Source: Aegilops tauschii subsp. strangulata
Taxonomy: Eukaryota > Streptophyta > Magnoliopsida > Poales > Poaceae
Reading direction: 5' to 3'
Assembly (NCBI RefSeq): GCF_002575655.3
Contig: NC_053036.3
Location: forward strand, 156,464,627-156,528,626
DNA length: 64,000 nucleotides
Under the pieces are notes generated by a model, which was not told the DNA's origin, did no database searches, and saw only the letters and a program-made list of their open reading frames with translations. Within the stretch, counting starts at the first letter, position 1, and each line of letters starts with the position of its first letter. A program made the position numbers and the translations under genes. Positions 46,012 through 57,634 of this stretch are shown here, piece after piece.

Positions 46012-47727
46012 TCAGAGACCACCTGGGGATTCCCTTGTACGTCTTAGCCTCTTGCCTCCTTGGCATTTCCTTCCCGTAATGCGTCCAGCAATCAGACTGC
46101 CGAAAAGGGCTTCCAGAGAGTAAGGTCCTGAAAGAGAGAAAATTATAAAGGTATACAGCCCCTGGGGCGGTTGAGCCGCATTGTGGGGCATGTCCTGACC
46201 GTGCCCCTGTGATCCGTAGATCGATCTTGCATGTTTTGCTTTGTTTTCCAATACGTCTCGCAGGTCCTGCGTGTTTCCCCGGGCCTTGGTATTTTTGTTT
46301 GAATGGCGCTGGGGTGCGGGCTGGACTTCGGGCTGATATGCCTCTCTGTCTCGGCCACGAGGTGGCCGATCAGCCGCATCATATGCTGGTGATGTAGGTT
46401 TTAATGCTTCCTCCTCGAGTTGGGGTAGCAACCTGCGCTTTGGGTAACTCTTGGTTGGGCGCTCGAGTTCGTATTCCTCGGCTGCGAGGACTTCAGTCCA
46501 TCTATCCGCTAGCAGTTCTTGATCAGCTCGAAGCTGTTGTTGCTTTTTCTTCAGGCTGTTTGCTGTGGCTATAAGCCGGCGCTTGAAGCGCTCCTGCTCG
46601 ACGGGATCCTCAGGCACGATAAATTCTTCATCACCGAGGCTCACCTCGTCTTCGGAGAGAGGCATGTAATTGTCATCCTCTGATTCTCCGTTTACTGCCT
46701 GTTCTGGAGGGCTAGCTTGTTCATCCTCCCGCTCGAGGTCTGGCTGGAGGGGATTGTCGTCGTCTTCGGCACTATCTGGAGCGTTATTGTCTCTTGTGCC
46801 GGTATCGCTGCTTTTGCTATGGCGGGACTTAGAGCGGAGCCGCTGACATCGGTGCTTGGATTGCTTCTTGGAGGGATTATCCTCCGTTGTCTTATCGCCA
46901 TCGCCTTCTTTGGGGGTGTCCACCATGTATATATCATACGATGAGGTGGCAGTCCAGCGCCCTGTGGGCGGTGGTTCTTGTTCGTCTCCTGCATCGTCGT
47001 CCATACCGTCGATGTCTTCGGAGCCGAAGTCGAGCATGTCGGTTAAATCGTCGACAGTAGCTACTAAGTGGGTGGTGGGTGGGGAGCGAATTTCTTCATC
47101 GTCCGCATCCCATTCTAGCCGAACATAGTTCGGCCAAGGGTCTCCTGACATGGAGAGAGACCTCAACGAGTTTAGCACATTGCCAAAGGGCGAGTGCTGA
47201 AAGATATCCACGGAGGTAAACTCCATGATCGGTGCCCAATCGGATTCGATAGGCACGGATGCAGGCGGCTCAGAGCCCATGGCCGGGGACGAATCCAATG
47301 GTTCGGCAACACGGGTCTCGTAGGAGGTGAAGTCAGTATTCGGCTCTATCGCCACTGAGTGTGCGGCCTCCGTGGCGGGGTCCATCCACCTGTCCTCGGA
47401 TGGCGCAATTTGTTCCAGATTAAGGGCCAGAGTAGTTGGAGGTGTGATCTCCCGAACACTGTCCGACGGTAGAGCTAAGTCATGCTCGTCGTGATTGTGC
47501 GGCCCACCTGACATGGGCTCGAATCCGTCGAACATCAAGTCTCCGCGGATGTCGGCAGTATAGTTCAAGTTTCCAAACCTGACCTGATGGCCAGGGGCGT
47601 AGCTCTCGATCTGCTCCAGAGTGCCAAGCGAGTTGGCCCGTAGTGCGAAGCCGCCGAATACGAAGATCTGTCCGGGGAGGAAAACCTCACCCTGGATCGC
47701 ATCGTTGCCGATGATCGAAGGAGCCAT
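46012..47727 (-). CDS. Gag N-terminal-like protein of element D (571 aa)
   Basis: An uninterrupted frame from MAPSIIGNDAIQGEVFLP, starting 47 bp inside the LTR, to a TGA at 46012-46014. It is highly acidic in the middle, with a basic patch (RCQRLRSKSRHSKSS) and a coiled-coil-like stretch (FKRRLIATANSLKKKQQQLR). There is no retrotransposon gag core, zinc knuckle or protease. The last 50 residues look like read-through into unrelated sequence. I infer the N-terminal part of a Gag precursor, truncated by the deletion that removed pol. It is the only long open frame in element D without a stop. Confidence 0.7.
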   Translation of the reverse strand: MAPSIIGNDAIQGEVFLPGQIFVFGGFALRANSLGTLEQIESYAPGHQVRFGNLNYTADIRGDLMFDGFEPMSGGPHNHDEHDLALPSDSVREITPPTTLALNLEQIAPSEDRWMDPATEAAHSVAIEPNTDFTSYETRVAEPLDSSPAMGSEPPASVPIESDWAPIMEFTSVDIFQHSPFGNVLNSLRSLSMSGDPWPNYVRLEWDADDEEIRSPPTTHLVATVDDLTDMLDFGSEDIDGMDDDAGDEQEPPPTGRWTATSSYDIYMVDTPKEGDGDKTTEDNPSKKQSKHRCQRLRSKSRHSKSSDTGTRDNNAPDSAEDDDNPLQPDLEREDEQASPPEQAVNGESEDDNYMPLSEDEVSLGDEEFIVPEDPVEQERFKRRLIATANSLKKKQQQLRADQELLADRWTEVLAAEEYELERPTKSYPKRRLLPQLEEEALKPTSPAYDAADRPPRGRDREAYQPEVQPAPQRHSNKNTKARGNTQDLRDVLENKAKHARSIYGSQGHGQDMPHNAAQPPQGLYTFIIFSLSGPYSLEALFGSLIAGRITGRKCQGGKRLRRTRESPGGL

Positions 47728-47755
47728 CTAGCCTTACGGTGACGGCACAGTGGAA

Positions 47756-47774
47756 CTCTCAATGAAAGCACCAA
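47756..47774 (-). other. Primer-binding site of element D
   Basis: Minus strand TTGGTGCTTTCATTGAGAG immediately after the 5' LTR, a site commonly seen in Triticeae Gypsy elements. Confidence 0.8.
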
Positions 47775-48244
47775 TGTCGGTGTCAAAACCGGCGGATCTC
47801 GGGTAGGGGGTCCCGAACTGTGTGTCTAAGGTGGATGGTAACAGGAGGCGGGGGACACGATGTTTACCCAGGTTCGGGCCCTCTCGATGGAGGTAATACC
47901 CTACTTCCTACTTGATTGATCTTGATGATATGAGTATTACATGAGTTGATCTACCACGAGATCATAGAGGCTAAACCCTAGAAGCTAGCCTATGGTATGA
48001 TTGTTGTTGTCCTACGGACTAAACCCTCCTGTTTATATAGACACTGGAGGGGGCTAGGGTTACACAGAGTCGGTTACAAGGGAGGAGATCTACATATCCG
48101 TATTGCCAAGCTTGCCTTCCACACCAAGCAGAGTCCCATCCGGACACGGGTCGAAGTCTTCAATCTTGTATCTTCATAGTCCAACAGTCCGGCCAAAGGA
48201 TATAGTCCGGCTATCCGATGACCCCCTAATCCAGGACTCCCTCA
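47775..48244 (-). repeat. 5' LTR of element D
   Basis: 470 bp. TATA box on the minus strand at 48032-48039 (TATATAAA). Bounded outside by the CTTCC duplication at 48245-48249. Confidence 0.93.
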
Positions 48245-48249
48245 CTTCC

Positions 48250-49212
48250 CTCGGCAAGACCTTTGTCGGGGCGGCCTACGCAGCCCTGGCAAGAGCCTTG
48301 CCGGGCAACTCACCCAACACCAGCAAAGCCACCACCCTTGAGCCTGAGAGTTCTGACACCATCGACAACATTGGAACCAAGGCTCGGGAGGGGCCTGCGT
48401 AGTGACATGCAGATCTTTGTGAAGACAAAGGGCCTGCGAAGCCTATATAGGAACCAGAAAACAAGACAACAACGAGGCTCCTTGCCGAGGATGCCCATGA
48501 GGCCCCGGCAAGGCTCCTACTGAAGATACCCACGAGGCCCTGGCAAGACCCTTGCCGAGAGTATCAGCAAGACCGCGGCAAGACCTTGCTGCCCCGTCGC
48601 CGCCCTAACTCAGCGGCCGACCCACCAACTAAGCAAATACCCACGTGGCAGTACGTGGCTCCTACACCAACTAGTCAAGCACCTGCGTGGTGGCATGCAG
48701 ATCTTCGTGAAGACCCTGCCACCACACCAGCTCAGCAGCCTGCCAGCCTACATGGCGCTGTATGCCTCGTTGGCCTGGACGCATGTCGGAGCAAGACGAG
48801 GCGGCGACGGACGGGACAGGCTTCGTGGCCGTCCCCGATAAAGCAAGAGGACACCTAAGTAGCGCATTTAATGCGTTTTGTCCTGTGATGTCAGGCGATA
48901 AGCTTGAACACTGTACATACTTTCCACCTCCTGTGTGCCACTGTGGCGACCCCTTTTTCCTATAAAAGGAGGCCCGAGGTGTACTGAGGAAGGATTCGGA
49001 CTTTTTGGACTACACACACACCGTAGCTAGTTCAAGAACTCAAGAACACTCAAATATACACAAAAGCAAGACTAGGGTATTACGCATCCTCGCGGACCAA
49101 ACCTGGGTAAAATCTCCTCGTGCTAGCTACTAGACCCACTCTTTGCACAAGCTCGCGCCCGCCAACCGCAGGAGGGGTCCTCGTGATCCCATAGGTGTCG
49201 TTTCCCCCGACA
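48250..49212 (+). repeat. 3' LTR of element E, right part
   Basis: Resumes the LTR exactly where 40999 left off (after CTTCC) and ends CCCCCGACA. TATA box at 48961-48967. With the left part it totals 1136 bp, equal to the 5' LTR. Confidence 0.95.
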
Positions 49213-49345
49213 GGTGGGAAGAATGTTCTTACCAAATTCGTTTTCCTATTTACTCAATGTCTTACTTTAAGTTGCCTAGAGGACTTTGAGAATACATTAA
49301 TTTTTTGATTAGGAAATTTTGGTGGGGTGCCAAGGAAGGAAAAAA
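49213..49345 (+). pseudogene. LINE fragment, copy 2 (part 3)
   Basis: Continues from the GGTGG duplication in register with copy 1 (28322-28398), then on with FWWGAKEGKK-like sequence. Its end is approximate. Confidence 0.7.
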
Positions 49346-49964
49346 AGAAAGGGAAATTTACATTTGTGACCCTAACTCGAACCCACTACTCAGATTGACC
49401 CCTAGTTTCGAAGCATGCTCAAATTTGCCCCTCTTCCGTTAGTTGCACTTATATAAATGCCCTTCGATGCCATTTTCATCCAGTCAAAGTTGTTTGACCG
49501 GTATTTGGCCATTTATTTGACATTTTTGCCATTACGTCCTTACAGGTGGGTCCAAATCAAATAGGAAATAGAAAAAATAGGAAACACTACTGTAGTTTTT
49601 GGGCCATGATGCAGTAGCAAGCAGGCCTAGTCCAGCCCAACACAACCCAGCCATGGTTGTCTTCAACCTCGTCCCAGACACCCCGAGACCATGTGTTCGC
49701 CACCGATCACCGTGAGCATGGCCAACAACCAAAACTCACTGGCCCTCCGTGTCTCCGATGTCCACGATGCGCTCTACCAGTCCACCGAAGAACTCGAGCT
49801 AGGGCGGCCATGGTCAAGCGAATTGACCTCACCTTTACCGCCACCGATCAAAGACTTTTGCCGCCAATTCAGGACCTCTCCCCTCTGTTGATGAGTGCGT
49901 TTCCAACCCTGCCATGATACCCGCCCCCTCTCCCCTCTCATTTCCCGTTCGTTTTCACGCCATA
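49346..49964. other. Unassigned stretch
   Basis: I see no gene, no repeat end and no domain. Overlapping ORFs around 49657-49917 have no recognisable content. It lies between LINE debris and a CACTA terminus. Confidence 0.4.
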
Positions 49965-50379
49965 CACTACTAGGGAAAAGCCTAGCATAGCGCGGGTCAA
50001 AGGGCTATCAGTAGCGTGGGGCCCTACGCTACTGCTACGGCGCTACAACTCACATTTAGCAGTAGCGCGGTTGGTCGTGCTACTGACATCTATAGGTAGC
50101 AGTAGCGTTTTTTAGTAAGACGCGCTGCTGGTAATCGCTCACTGCTGCTAAAATCACAACCCTCGCTATTGCTATTAGTTTCTGAAGAAATGCTGCAAAT
50201 TTCCTTTGTATTTGTATATCGTTATAATTTTTTTGATATATTAGCAATTAAGGGATTGTTATATCATTATGATCATGTTGAGTTATTATATCATTAGGTG
50301 GAAGAAACATGAATTAGATTCATGTGACGAAAAGTTGGATTTGTAGGATGACTAATCCAACTTTTGGTCACATGAACAT
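49965..50379. mobile_element. CACTA transposon terminus (outer CACTA)
   Basis: Starts CACTACTAGGGAAAAGCC, a typical CACTA terminal sequence, preceded by ATA as a possible 3-bp target copy. A subterminal region follows with repeated AGTAGCG/AGCAGTAGCG units in both orientations (50000-50160). No matching other end is in the window. The element probably continues at 54448-57018 across the solo LTR, because a foldback arm spans that LTR. Confidence 0.7.
50260..50376. repeat. Foldback (inverted repeat) with right arm split by a solo LTR
   Basis: A 23-nt inverted repeat with one mismatch (50319-50341 and 50354-50376) surrounds a 12-nt loop. The left arm continues outward to about 50262, and its reverse complement is found, with few changes, at 54448-54503 beyond the solo LTR. 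Removing the LTR restores a hairpin with arms of about 80 nt. Confidence 0.75.
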
Positions 50380-53300
50380 TGTCAGGACCCCGATTCTAAG
50401 TCACACCAATCTAGCCTGTAACACCTCATATCACTTTGCGGCCTCACGCACGGTACTCCCACGGGTGTCGCCTTACCATGGCCCGGGACCATTTGCGCCT
50501 TTTGGCTCACGTATATGACAATGTCGCTAGCATCCATATGACAGAGAACCCGGGCCGACATGGCTAGTCGTGAACCAAAAGCGGCACTAACGTATGGGGA
50601 CAGGCATACATGAATCAACATCGAACGTGTCGGCCAGCAGCGTGTGAATCCGGGCTGTAACACTGGGCTAACCGGACTCCGGGAACCCGGGCTATAGCAG
50701 GCTAGGCAGGACTCCGGATGTCACCGCGTGACATTTCCCCGAAGGGACAGACACAGGAACGATGTGAAACACATGCCGGCCAGTCAAGTGTCCAGAGCAG
50801 TAGTGCTGGGCTAGCAGGTCTCCGGTGAACATGGGCTATAGCGGACTACTATGGCTCAAGGAGGCACTAGACTACATTTCCCCATAAGAGAGGCTGCCAA
50901 GGATAAACAACTAGATTGTCGGATCCCACACATACCAAGCATTTCAATCATACACACAATATGCTCGATATGTGTAAATACAACATGGCATCACAACAAA
51001 ACTCTACAACTCAAAGTACTTTATTTAAAGGGCTCCGGAGAGCCTTACATAACATGTTCATACAGATAGGGGTCACATGACCCGACACTCAAGTCATACA
51101 ATCATACAAGCACATGCGGAAGCAAACTTGTCTGGGTACAGACACTAGAAAGAAAGAAGGCTTGATGAAGCCTGTCTATCTACGTAGGCCCTTCACAAGC
51201 TTCGATCACCACCTGGGTGGCAAGTCACTCGTCATCGTCGAGATCTACATAGAACCCATCGGAAGGGGCGGTGTTGTCATGTGAAAACAGTAATTGAAGC
51301 AACATGAGTACAAAGGTACTCAGCAAGTCTTACAACAGATCCTACTATACATGTTCATTCTCAAGAAGGTAGTGGAGTTATTGCAGCAAGCCAGCTTTGA
51401 CTCTTGGCTAAGCTATCCTACAAGACACCACTTGTAAAATAGTTTTCGCACACGAGTCCACTAATCACCATCTCAATACTCCACCGTGGATCCTCCCTCG
51501 TCATCCCACGAGAGAGCCATCCGCAGTACTCACACTTATCTTGAGGCTTTTAGTAGTATCCATTTACTTGTCTATGAACTGCATAAGCGACCAAGTAGTC
51601 CTTTACCGCGGACGCGGCTATTCGAATAGTTTTATACCCTGCAGGGGTGTACTTCGTCACACACGCTCTCACCCCTTACCGCCGTTACACGACGTGTACT
51701 CGGCAACCTTCAAGTGGAAGCCCGACGTGGGTGTCGGCCACAACCTACCTAAACACTCGAGTCTCTAGTCCAGGTTTATCGCCTATTCAGGTTCCATCCG
51801 CAGGGAGTCCGGCCGAGGTTTCCATATATGGCCCCAAACGATGTGTGCAGGGTTCCCGGGACACCAAACGGGCGACTCGGTACACCGTGCCACGAGCCTA
51901 CCGCATCACAGCCCACCCCGCGGGTCAGCGCTGTCCACGGCCTCCAGCTTACTACAAACACCAGAAACTACGTGCAACTCCTGGACAGAGGACAAGGGTT
52001 ATTAAGAAGCCGAGGGGGTCCATTGGTTTCGGGCCCAATGCGTGGTAGTAGCTGAATCTTAAATCACGCATACAGATCTCAGTTCTTAGGGACGGTCTCA
52101 ATGAAACAACCCACCATGTACTCCTACATGGCGTCTCATCGATACCTTTACCAAAACGTATTCAACACCTCACTCTCATTACCGACACACGCTTTCACTC
52201 TAGTTCATCACCCTGATGAGCCAGACCTGACACGACTCTAAGCGTAGCAAGCATAGCATTGTAGGAACACAACATGGCTCAATCAACTCCTACACATGCT
52301 AGTGGGTTTCATCTAGTTATTGTGGCAATGAAAAGTCATGCATAGGAAAGTGGGTTCAACTACCGCAACACACAGCAGTTTGAATCGCGTTGTCTTAATG
52401 CAGTAAATGAGAGCAGAAGCGAGAAGATGGGTTTGTATCGAAATGATCAATGGGTTGCTTGCCTGACGGAGTGATGGTGGAATACTGCCCTTCAGTTGGA
52501 TACTCGTGAATATCCTCGGAGGCAGAACCTACCACGAAGAACACATCGAAGCACGATCAACACCAAGCAAAGTGCAACAATATGATGCATGCATGAGACA
52601 TGGCAAAAATGAATGTGTTGGGCTAATGCAACTAAGACCAGATGGGTTTGGACTATTTTGAATCAAAGATTCAAATTCCAAGTTCATAAGTGGCCTTCAT
52701 TAGTGCTTTATCTTGTTCTGCATTAAACAGTAGGTTAATTTGCTTAAACAGGCATGAAACCAGTACCGATGGATAGAATGAATTTTTCTGATCATTTTTC
52801 ATATATAAATCTTTTCATTCTGAGCTATAGATTATTTTCATTGATTTTTTGAAGTTTGTGATATTTTCTGGAATTTCCTGTATAAGAATAATTCCAGTAA
52901 TTAAATTACTTATTGCGTCAGCAGTGTGTCATGATGACGTCAGCGGTCAACGGGGCAGTCCAGGTCAAACCTGACATGTGGGTCCCCTGTGTCAGTGTCA
53001 GTGTTAGTTAGTTAAACTAATTAGAATTAATTTAACTCTAACTCAGGTTAATTAGCAGGCGGGCCCCACTGTCAGTGACTCTGGGGAGTCAAACCCGTGG
53101 TCAAACCACGCTGACTCGCCGGCGTTTAGCCGCCGGCGACGTCCAGACGCGGCGGAGGCTGCGGGATTCCTCCTCCGGCGACCAAAAGGGCGGCGGAGGG
53201 CACCTACGCGTAGCTGGGAGCATCCCGCATTGATTGGTGGTGGGGGTGAAGCTCGGGGTCGCCGGAAATGACGCCGGCGACGAGCTGTGCGGCTGCCGGG

Positions 53301-54447
53301 GTACGGGTGAGGTCGGACCCGTCGTTGTGGTGCTCTTGGAGGCTCAAGGCCAGGTCCTACATGGCCTACGTGACGAGGTGAACTCGTTGGGCATGGTGGC
53401 GTGCCCGTAGGGTGGCCGGAGCATCGTCGGCGACGAGCTCAGCGGCGGCGCGTGCGGTGCTGCTTGTTGCGGTCGAGGCAGAGGGCGGCAGCAGGAATGA
53501 GAGGAAGGGGAAGGGGCAGAAGCTCACGGCAAAGGCGATGAGCTAGGCGGTGCTGTCGGGGACGAACTGCTGCGGTGGTGACGGCGAAGGGGATCTCCGG
53601 CGGCGGGTGGTGAAGGCGAGGTCGGAGCAGTGGCTTCGGGGCAAGCGAGCGCTCGGGGCCCGACCTGCTCGAAGCAGAAGGCGACGGCGGAGCTGCTGGA
53701 CACGGTCAGGTGACGCGGAGACGGCGGTGGCTACGGCTACGTCGGCGAGGTGGCAGCGGCTGCGTCGGCCATGGTGGAGGGAGGTGAGGGAGAGGTGCAG
53801 GGGGCGAATGGAGGTGTCCAGGGGCTCGGGGGCGCGACGTGGAGGTCGTCCAGCTCGTCCACGGGTGAAGGGGCAAGTAGGTGGCGCCATGGCGAGCTCG
53901 CGCACGCCGGCGTCACCTCTCTGCCTGCTCTGGCAGGAGGAAGCAGCTGACTGGCGCGGGCCAGCACAGTGCTGGGCCGGCCAGTGGGCTGCCAGGTAAG
54001 ATTCTCTCTCTGCTTTCTGTTTTTCTTTTTATTTGTTTCTGTTCTGTGTTTTGAAATAGTAGAAATACTATTCCATCTAGGAAAAACCTGAAAATATTCG
54101 GAGGCACATTTGAAAATATTCTCAACAGCCTAAAAATACCTTCAAGATTATTTGGGCATTTTAAAATATTTATAGGGTTTAAATTGCCCAAATGCAAATA
54201 CTTATGGCTTGGTGCAAAAATCCAGAATAGCCTCCAAAAATATGAAACCATTTTTGGCAGAGGGTTTAGCCAGGACCAAAGATGGTGAACATTTATGAAG
54301 GGCATTTCAGGTTCATTGAAAATAATTTTACTAAACCCTAGTTGTTTTCAGAGGGGGTGCTGGGGTTTCTGTCATCCCCATTTCAACTTTCTGTGAAAAG
54401 TAGACATGATGCAACACTCTAATGCATGAACTAGCTAGGATGTGACA
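50380..54447 (-). repeat. Solo LTR, 4.07 kb, long-LTR Gypsy type
   Basis: Bounded by TGTCAGGACCCC and GGATGTGACA (TGTCA/TGACA inverted ends). Flanking 5-mers are AACAT and AATCT; comparison with the foldback arm suggests that both were AATCT. A GC-rich leader (about 53100-53990) lies some 460 bp inside the right end, as in the 4.2-kb LTRs at 14452 and 24351. I therefore infer minus orientation and a related long-LTR family. ORFs inside are Pro/Arg composition artefacts. No internal domain follows. Confidence 0.75.
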
Positions 54448-54469
54448 AATCTAATCTATGTTTCTCCCA

Positions 54470-54710
54470 CCAGTGATATAATAACTCAACATGATCATAA
54501 TAACTCATCATCATATTCATATAAGAACTCATACATCATCATCATCATTATAATAACAACTCACAATCATAATCATATAGGAACTAGCTCATCATTCTAG
54601 CACAATGTAGCACATAACTCATCATCATCATCATCATGATAACAACTCATCATCATAGTCATATGAGAACTACCTCATCATTCTAGCACAATGTAGCACA
54701 TAAGTACTTA
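54470..54710. repeat. CAT/ATCATC-rich simple sequence with direct repeats
   Basis: AACTCATCATCATC-type microsatellite. It includes a direct repeat (CTCATCATTCTAGCACAATG) near 54590 and 54674. Confidence 0.7.
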
Positions 54711-54717
54711 AGACCTG

Positions 54718-55950
54718 CTACTCTCTGGAAGGTAAAATAGCATGAAATAGGTAAACCCCTGATTCTCCATTATGGAGAATACAGATGAACCTGTCTCCGA
54801 TTTGTGGGCTGCACTTGATGTTGCCCCCAAGTAGTTCTTTGCGATCATTCAGAACTTTTCTCCAGTCTTTCATTGTGAGGATGACATCTGTTCGATGAAT
54901 CATGTATGCACTGCGGTGAATCATAGGCCAACCTGGCCGTAAGCTAACAATCCTCATGTCACCTTTCATTTGCATAAGAGTAGGTATACAGTCCGTCAGG
55001 AGTTTCTGTTGAAGAACATCATAATTACATACTTAATTAGCAAAATGCAATTTAGCTTAAGAAGAATATATGCAAAAAATGCACTGGTGACATAATAGGA
55101 AAAATCTTACCATGATATCTCAATGGATGTTACCGTAGTTCAACACATGGACTAGTGGCACGTATTGAGAATAACTTGGAGGGATATGCTAATTCGTCTT
55201 AAAAGTCTCAACATCATTATTCCATGAAATAAAATGATTTATCTCCTCGCAAGTTAGCTCAGACCCATAATTGTAGTAGGTTTTGTCTACTACTTTTCGT
55301 ACATGTTTTGAAGAATGGAAATAACTTGTCAATGGAAATAAGATGTTAACTATTTTTAAACCATATAAATTACTTAATAAATATGTTTGAGAAACTCACA
55401 TAAAGGTAGAAGTGGAAGCGTATCAACAAGGACCCAAATGTCGATATTAGCTTCGTCGATATTATCTTCATCGACATTATCTTCGTCGATGTCATCTTCA
55501 GGATCACCAAGATCGAAGGTGACATGCATACCCTCCTGAAAACCATACGCCTTGCACAGTACTTCCCAATTCGAGCAACCAAAATGGGAGTAGTTCACCG
55601 CATTGTATAGCTTTACGGCAAAATCATAACCATGATGGGTCCTGAGGTGAACTCTCTTTGTCTCCATATTCTCATGATCTTGGAAATTCAGCTTCTCCAA
55701 GACATAACGTCTTGCATGGCAGGGGATGCACTAGTCGAATTGTAAAAGACGGAAATTACACGTTGAAGAAGCGGAAGTCATGCTTAATTACGAAAACAGA
55801 CTTGTCGTCGTTGCGTACCGTTTCAACATCTAAGGTCTCGTCGAGCTTAATACTGAAGCGCCGACCGTCTTGCAGGTGAGGCCTGTCGCACAGACATCGG
55901 TCGTCGCCGCAGTAGTCGCAATCCGGGATCCTATCGTCGTCGTCAGACAT
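54718..55950 (-). pseudogene. B3-like gene remnant in the outer CACTA region
   Basis: Reading leftward: MSDDDDRIPDCDYCGDDRCL and KLDETLDVETVRNDDKSVFV (55950-55756); a TAA and a frame change; then EKLNFQDHENMETKRVHLRT, WEVLCKAYGFQEGMHVTFDL and DIWVLVDTLPLLPLCEFLK (55700-55374), with an acidic repeat of DEDN units between. A further exon-like segment (54975-54718) reads MRIVSLRPGWPMIHRSAYMI and GDRFICILHNGESGVYLF. The W-L-G...F pattern resembles a B3 fold. Introns are inferred, not proven. A cysteine-rich N-terminus (CDYCGDDRCLC) is distinctive. Function unknown. Confidence 0.55.
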
Positions 55951-56877
55951 TTTCTATGTTCCTAATTCAAAGATTAAACTTCTAAAATTAAATATATGTA
56001 CTACAAAAACTAAATTAGATCATTATTATTCGGGCCACTCGATATTTCCTACATATTCTAGCATAAGTCATGCCAAAATTCACGGAAAAATCCGGCATGA
56101 CCTTTGCTAAAAAGGACATATCGAGCGCCTGAAATTTGCCGGAATGGAAATTAATCAACACTCTGGCAAAACATAGGCCACTAGCTCGGAGGTGTTCCCT
56201 GCAAACATAGGCCACTTGGGCAAGCACTAGTAGTACACAACACTACATATCACATGTGTAAATCTCCATCATATTTGAAAGACCTACATTGAAAAATTTA
56301 TATTCCATGGAAATAATCTACATTCTGTTGTATTGAAAAAACATTAGAAACTAGCTTCATCACATTGTCACGGCTACTCATCTACTACTCTACCACATCT
56401 ATCAAAACATCTACATCATCATCGACATGGGGATTTGGCTGGTCTCACCTTGAGGTCGGAGGGGGTCGGTGACGGGGACGACGGCGGGGATGATGTAGGG
56501 GCTCGTTGATTTTTGCAAAAACAAAATATAAACAAAAACATTATTATCCTCATTTTAGGACTTAGTGAAACCCTATAAGCTATCAACTAAACATTACTAT
56601 GCTGATTCAAAAGACCTACATTTACTAATTTTTTTATAAAACCTAGTTCTAACCCTAACGGCTATCCATCCTTCCATCTATCTATCCAAAGCATTACTAA
56701 GAAAATCTAGTTTAATCCAACTATCTATCCATCTATCTATTCAAGCATTACAAAAAACCTAATTTCATCCACCCATATATATGAACACCTAAGGTTACAT
56801 ATATCTACATTCTATTGTACTCAAAAAACCTATTTAGTGCTCTAATGATGAAATGGGCTCATATATATGAACACCTA
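55951..56877. other. AT-rich non-coding stretch
   Basis: Only short ORFs with no motif; ATCT/TCCATCTATC-type simple sequence near 56660-56740. Probably interior of the outer CACTA. Confidence 0.5.
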
Positions 56878-57018
56878 GGAGAGAGGAGAGAGGAGGAGGG
56901 AAGTGGAAGAAGGAAGGAGGGCGACCGGAGGCAGAGGGAGGAGTGAGGAGGGCAGTGTGGGAGGAGAGGGCGGCTGGAAGAGGAGGGAGGAGGGCAGTGG
57001 GAGGAGGGAGGAGAGGGC
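56878..57018 (+). repeat. Purine-rich (GGA/GAGG) tract
   Basis: About 140 bp nearly all A and G (GAGGAGGGAAG-type), ending at the Angela-like LTR start. ORFs here are composition artefacts. Confidence 0.8.
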
Positions 57019-57032
57019 TATTGGGAAACGTT
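57019..57032 (-). repeat. Angela-like LTR, first 14 bp
   Basis: TATTGGGAAACGTT, corresponding to the terminal TGTTGGGGAACGTT of Angela-type LTRs in reverse orientation. The LTR continues at 63682 after the inserted CACTA element; the last three bases are its target copy. Confidence 0.75.
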
Positions 57033-57634
57033 CACTGGTGCAGAGACCTGCTATACAAACGGTTTTTAACCCCTTTCCGCGACGGCATTTCGAACCGTCG
57101 CCAAGTGAGTGTGGGCAATAGGGGGATCCTTCCCACACGACCCAGAAACCGTTGGGGATAGGCCCTCCTAGCACACAGGCTGGGGCAAAATGAGCTCATG
57201 TGCGATCTGGCGAGGCATCGAAACGCAATCATTTTCGTTCGTATGTACATCCCACACGGTGAATCCCAGAAAAACATTTCTGTTCGTATGTATGTCACAC
57301 ACAATTTTTTGTGTGGAAACGTTTGTGCAAGGTGGCCTAACACAAACAGTTCTCTACCAAAAGCCGTGTATGATTGTTAGTTGATCGAACACGCCTACTT
57401 TCTAGAAACCGTGTGGGTTGTTTGAGTTCATCGCCCACGGTGTTGTCTGAGTAACGGTCTGCAATAGAAAAACCCAATAAGCAGGGTAATTAGCCTATTA
57501 TTGATAATCCATGTAGTAATCAAATTGACAATTCTTATAAAACACACCAGATATTTCATATTCCTATAACGGCAACTAGGATTTCATAATCGAATTTTCA
57601 TCAGATAGCTTCGTCACTCAGTTATGCCATTACA

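Larger units (their letters stand above)
41000..48244 (-). mobile_element. Pol-less Gypsy derivative D (gag-like frame plus antisense gene)
   Basis: 7245 bp with LTRs of 469 and 470 bp and an exact CTTCC duplication at 40995-40999 and 48245-48249. It reads on the minus strand: 5' LTR 47775-48244, primer-binding site, gag-like frame 46012-47727, then polypurine tract and 3' LTR 41000-41468. No protease, RT, RNase H or integrase is present, so it depends on another element for mobility. A five-exon plus-strand gene fills the space near the 3' LTR. The LTRs differ at about 17 positions. Confidence 0.95.
30747..49212 (+). mobile_element. Gypsy LTR retrotransposon E, interrupted by element D
   Basis: LTRs of 1136 bp (30747-31882; and 40827-40999 joined to 48250-49212, also 1136 bp), 5-bp duplication GGTGG, primer-binding site, gag-pol on the plus strand and an antisense gene before the 3' LTR. 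RT, the RVT_3-type RNase H and the DGG protease resemble element A. In the first 173 LTR bases I count 7 differences between the LTRs. Coding capacity is destroyed by stop codons. Confidence 0.95.

Noticed and set aside
46012..46170. C-terminal 50 residues of the D gag-like frame as a real domain
   Set aside because: Composition changes abruptly (FIIFSLSGPYSLEALFGS), and a Gag core would be expected here. More likely read-through past a deletion junction.
49657..49917. Possible host gene fragment
   Set aside because: Two overlapping short ORFs with no recognisable domain, no splice context and no neighbouring exons.
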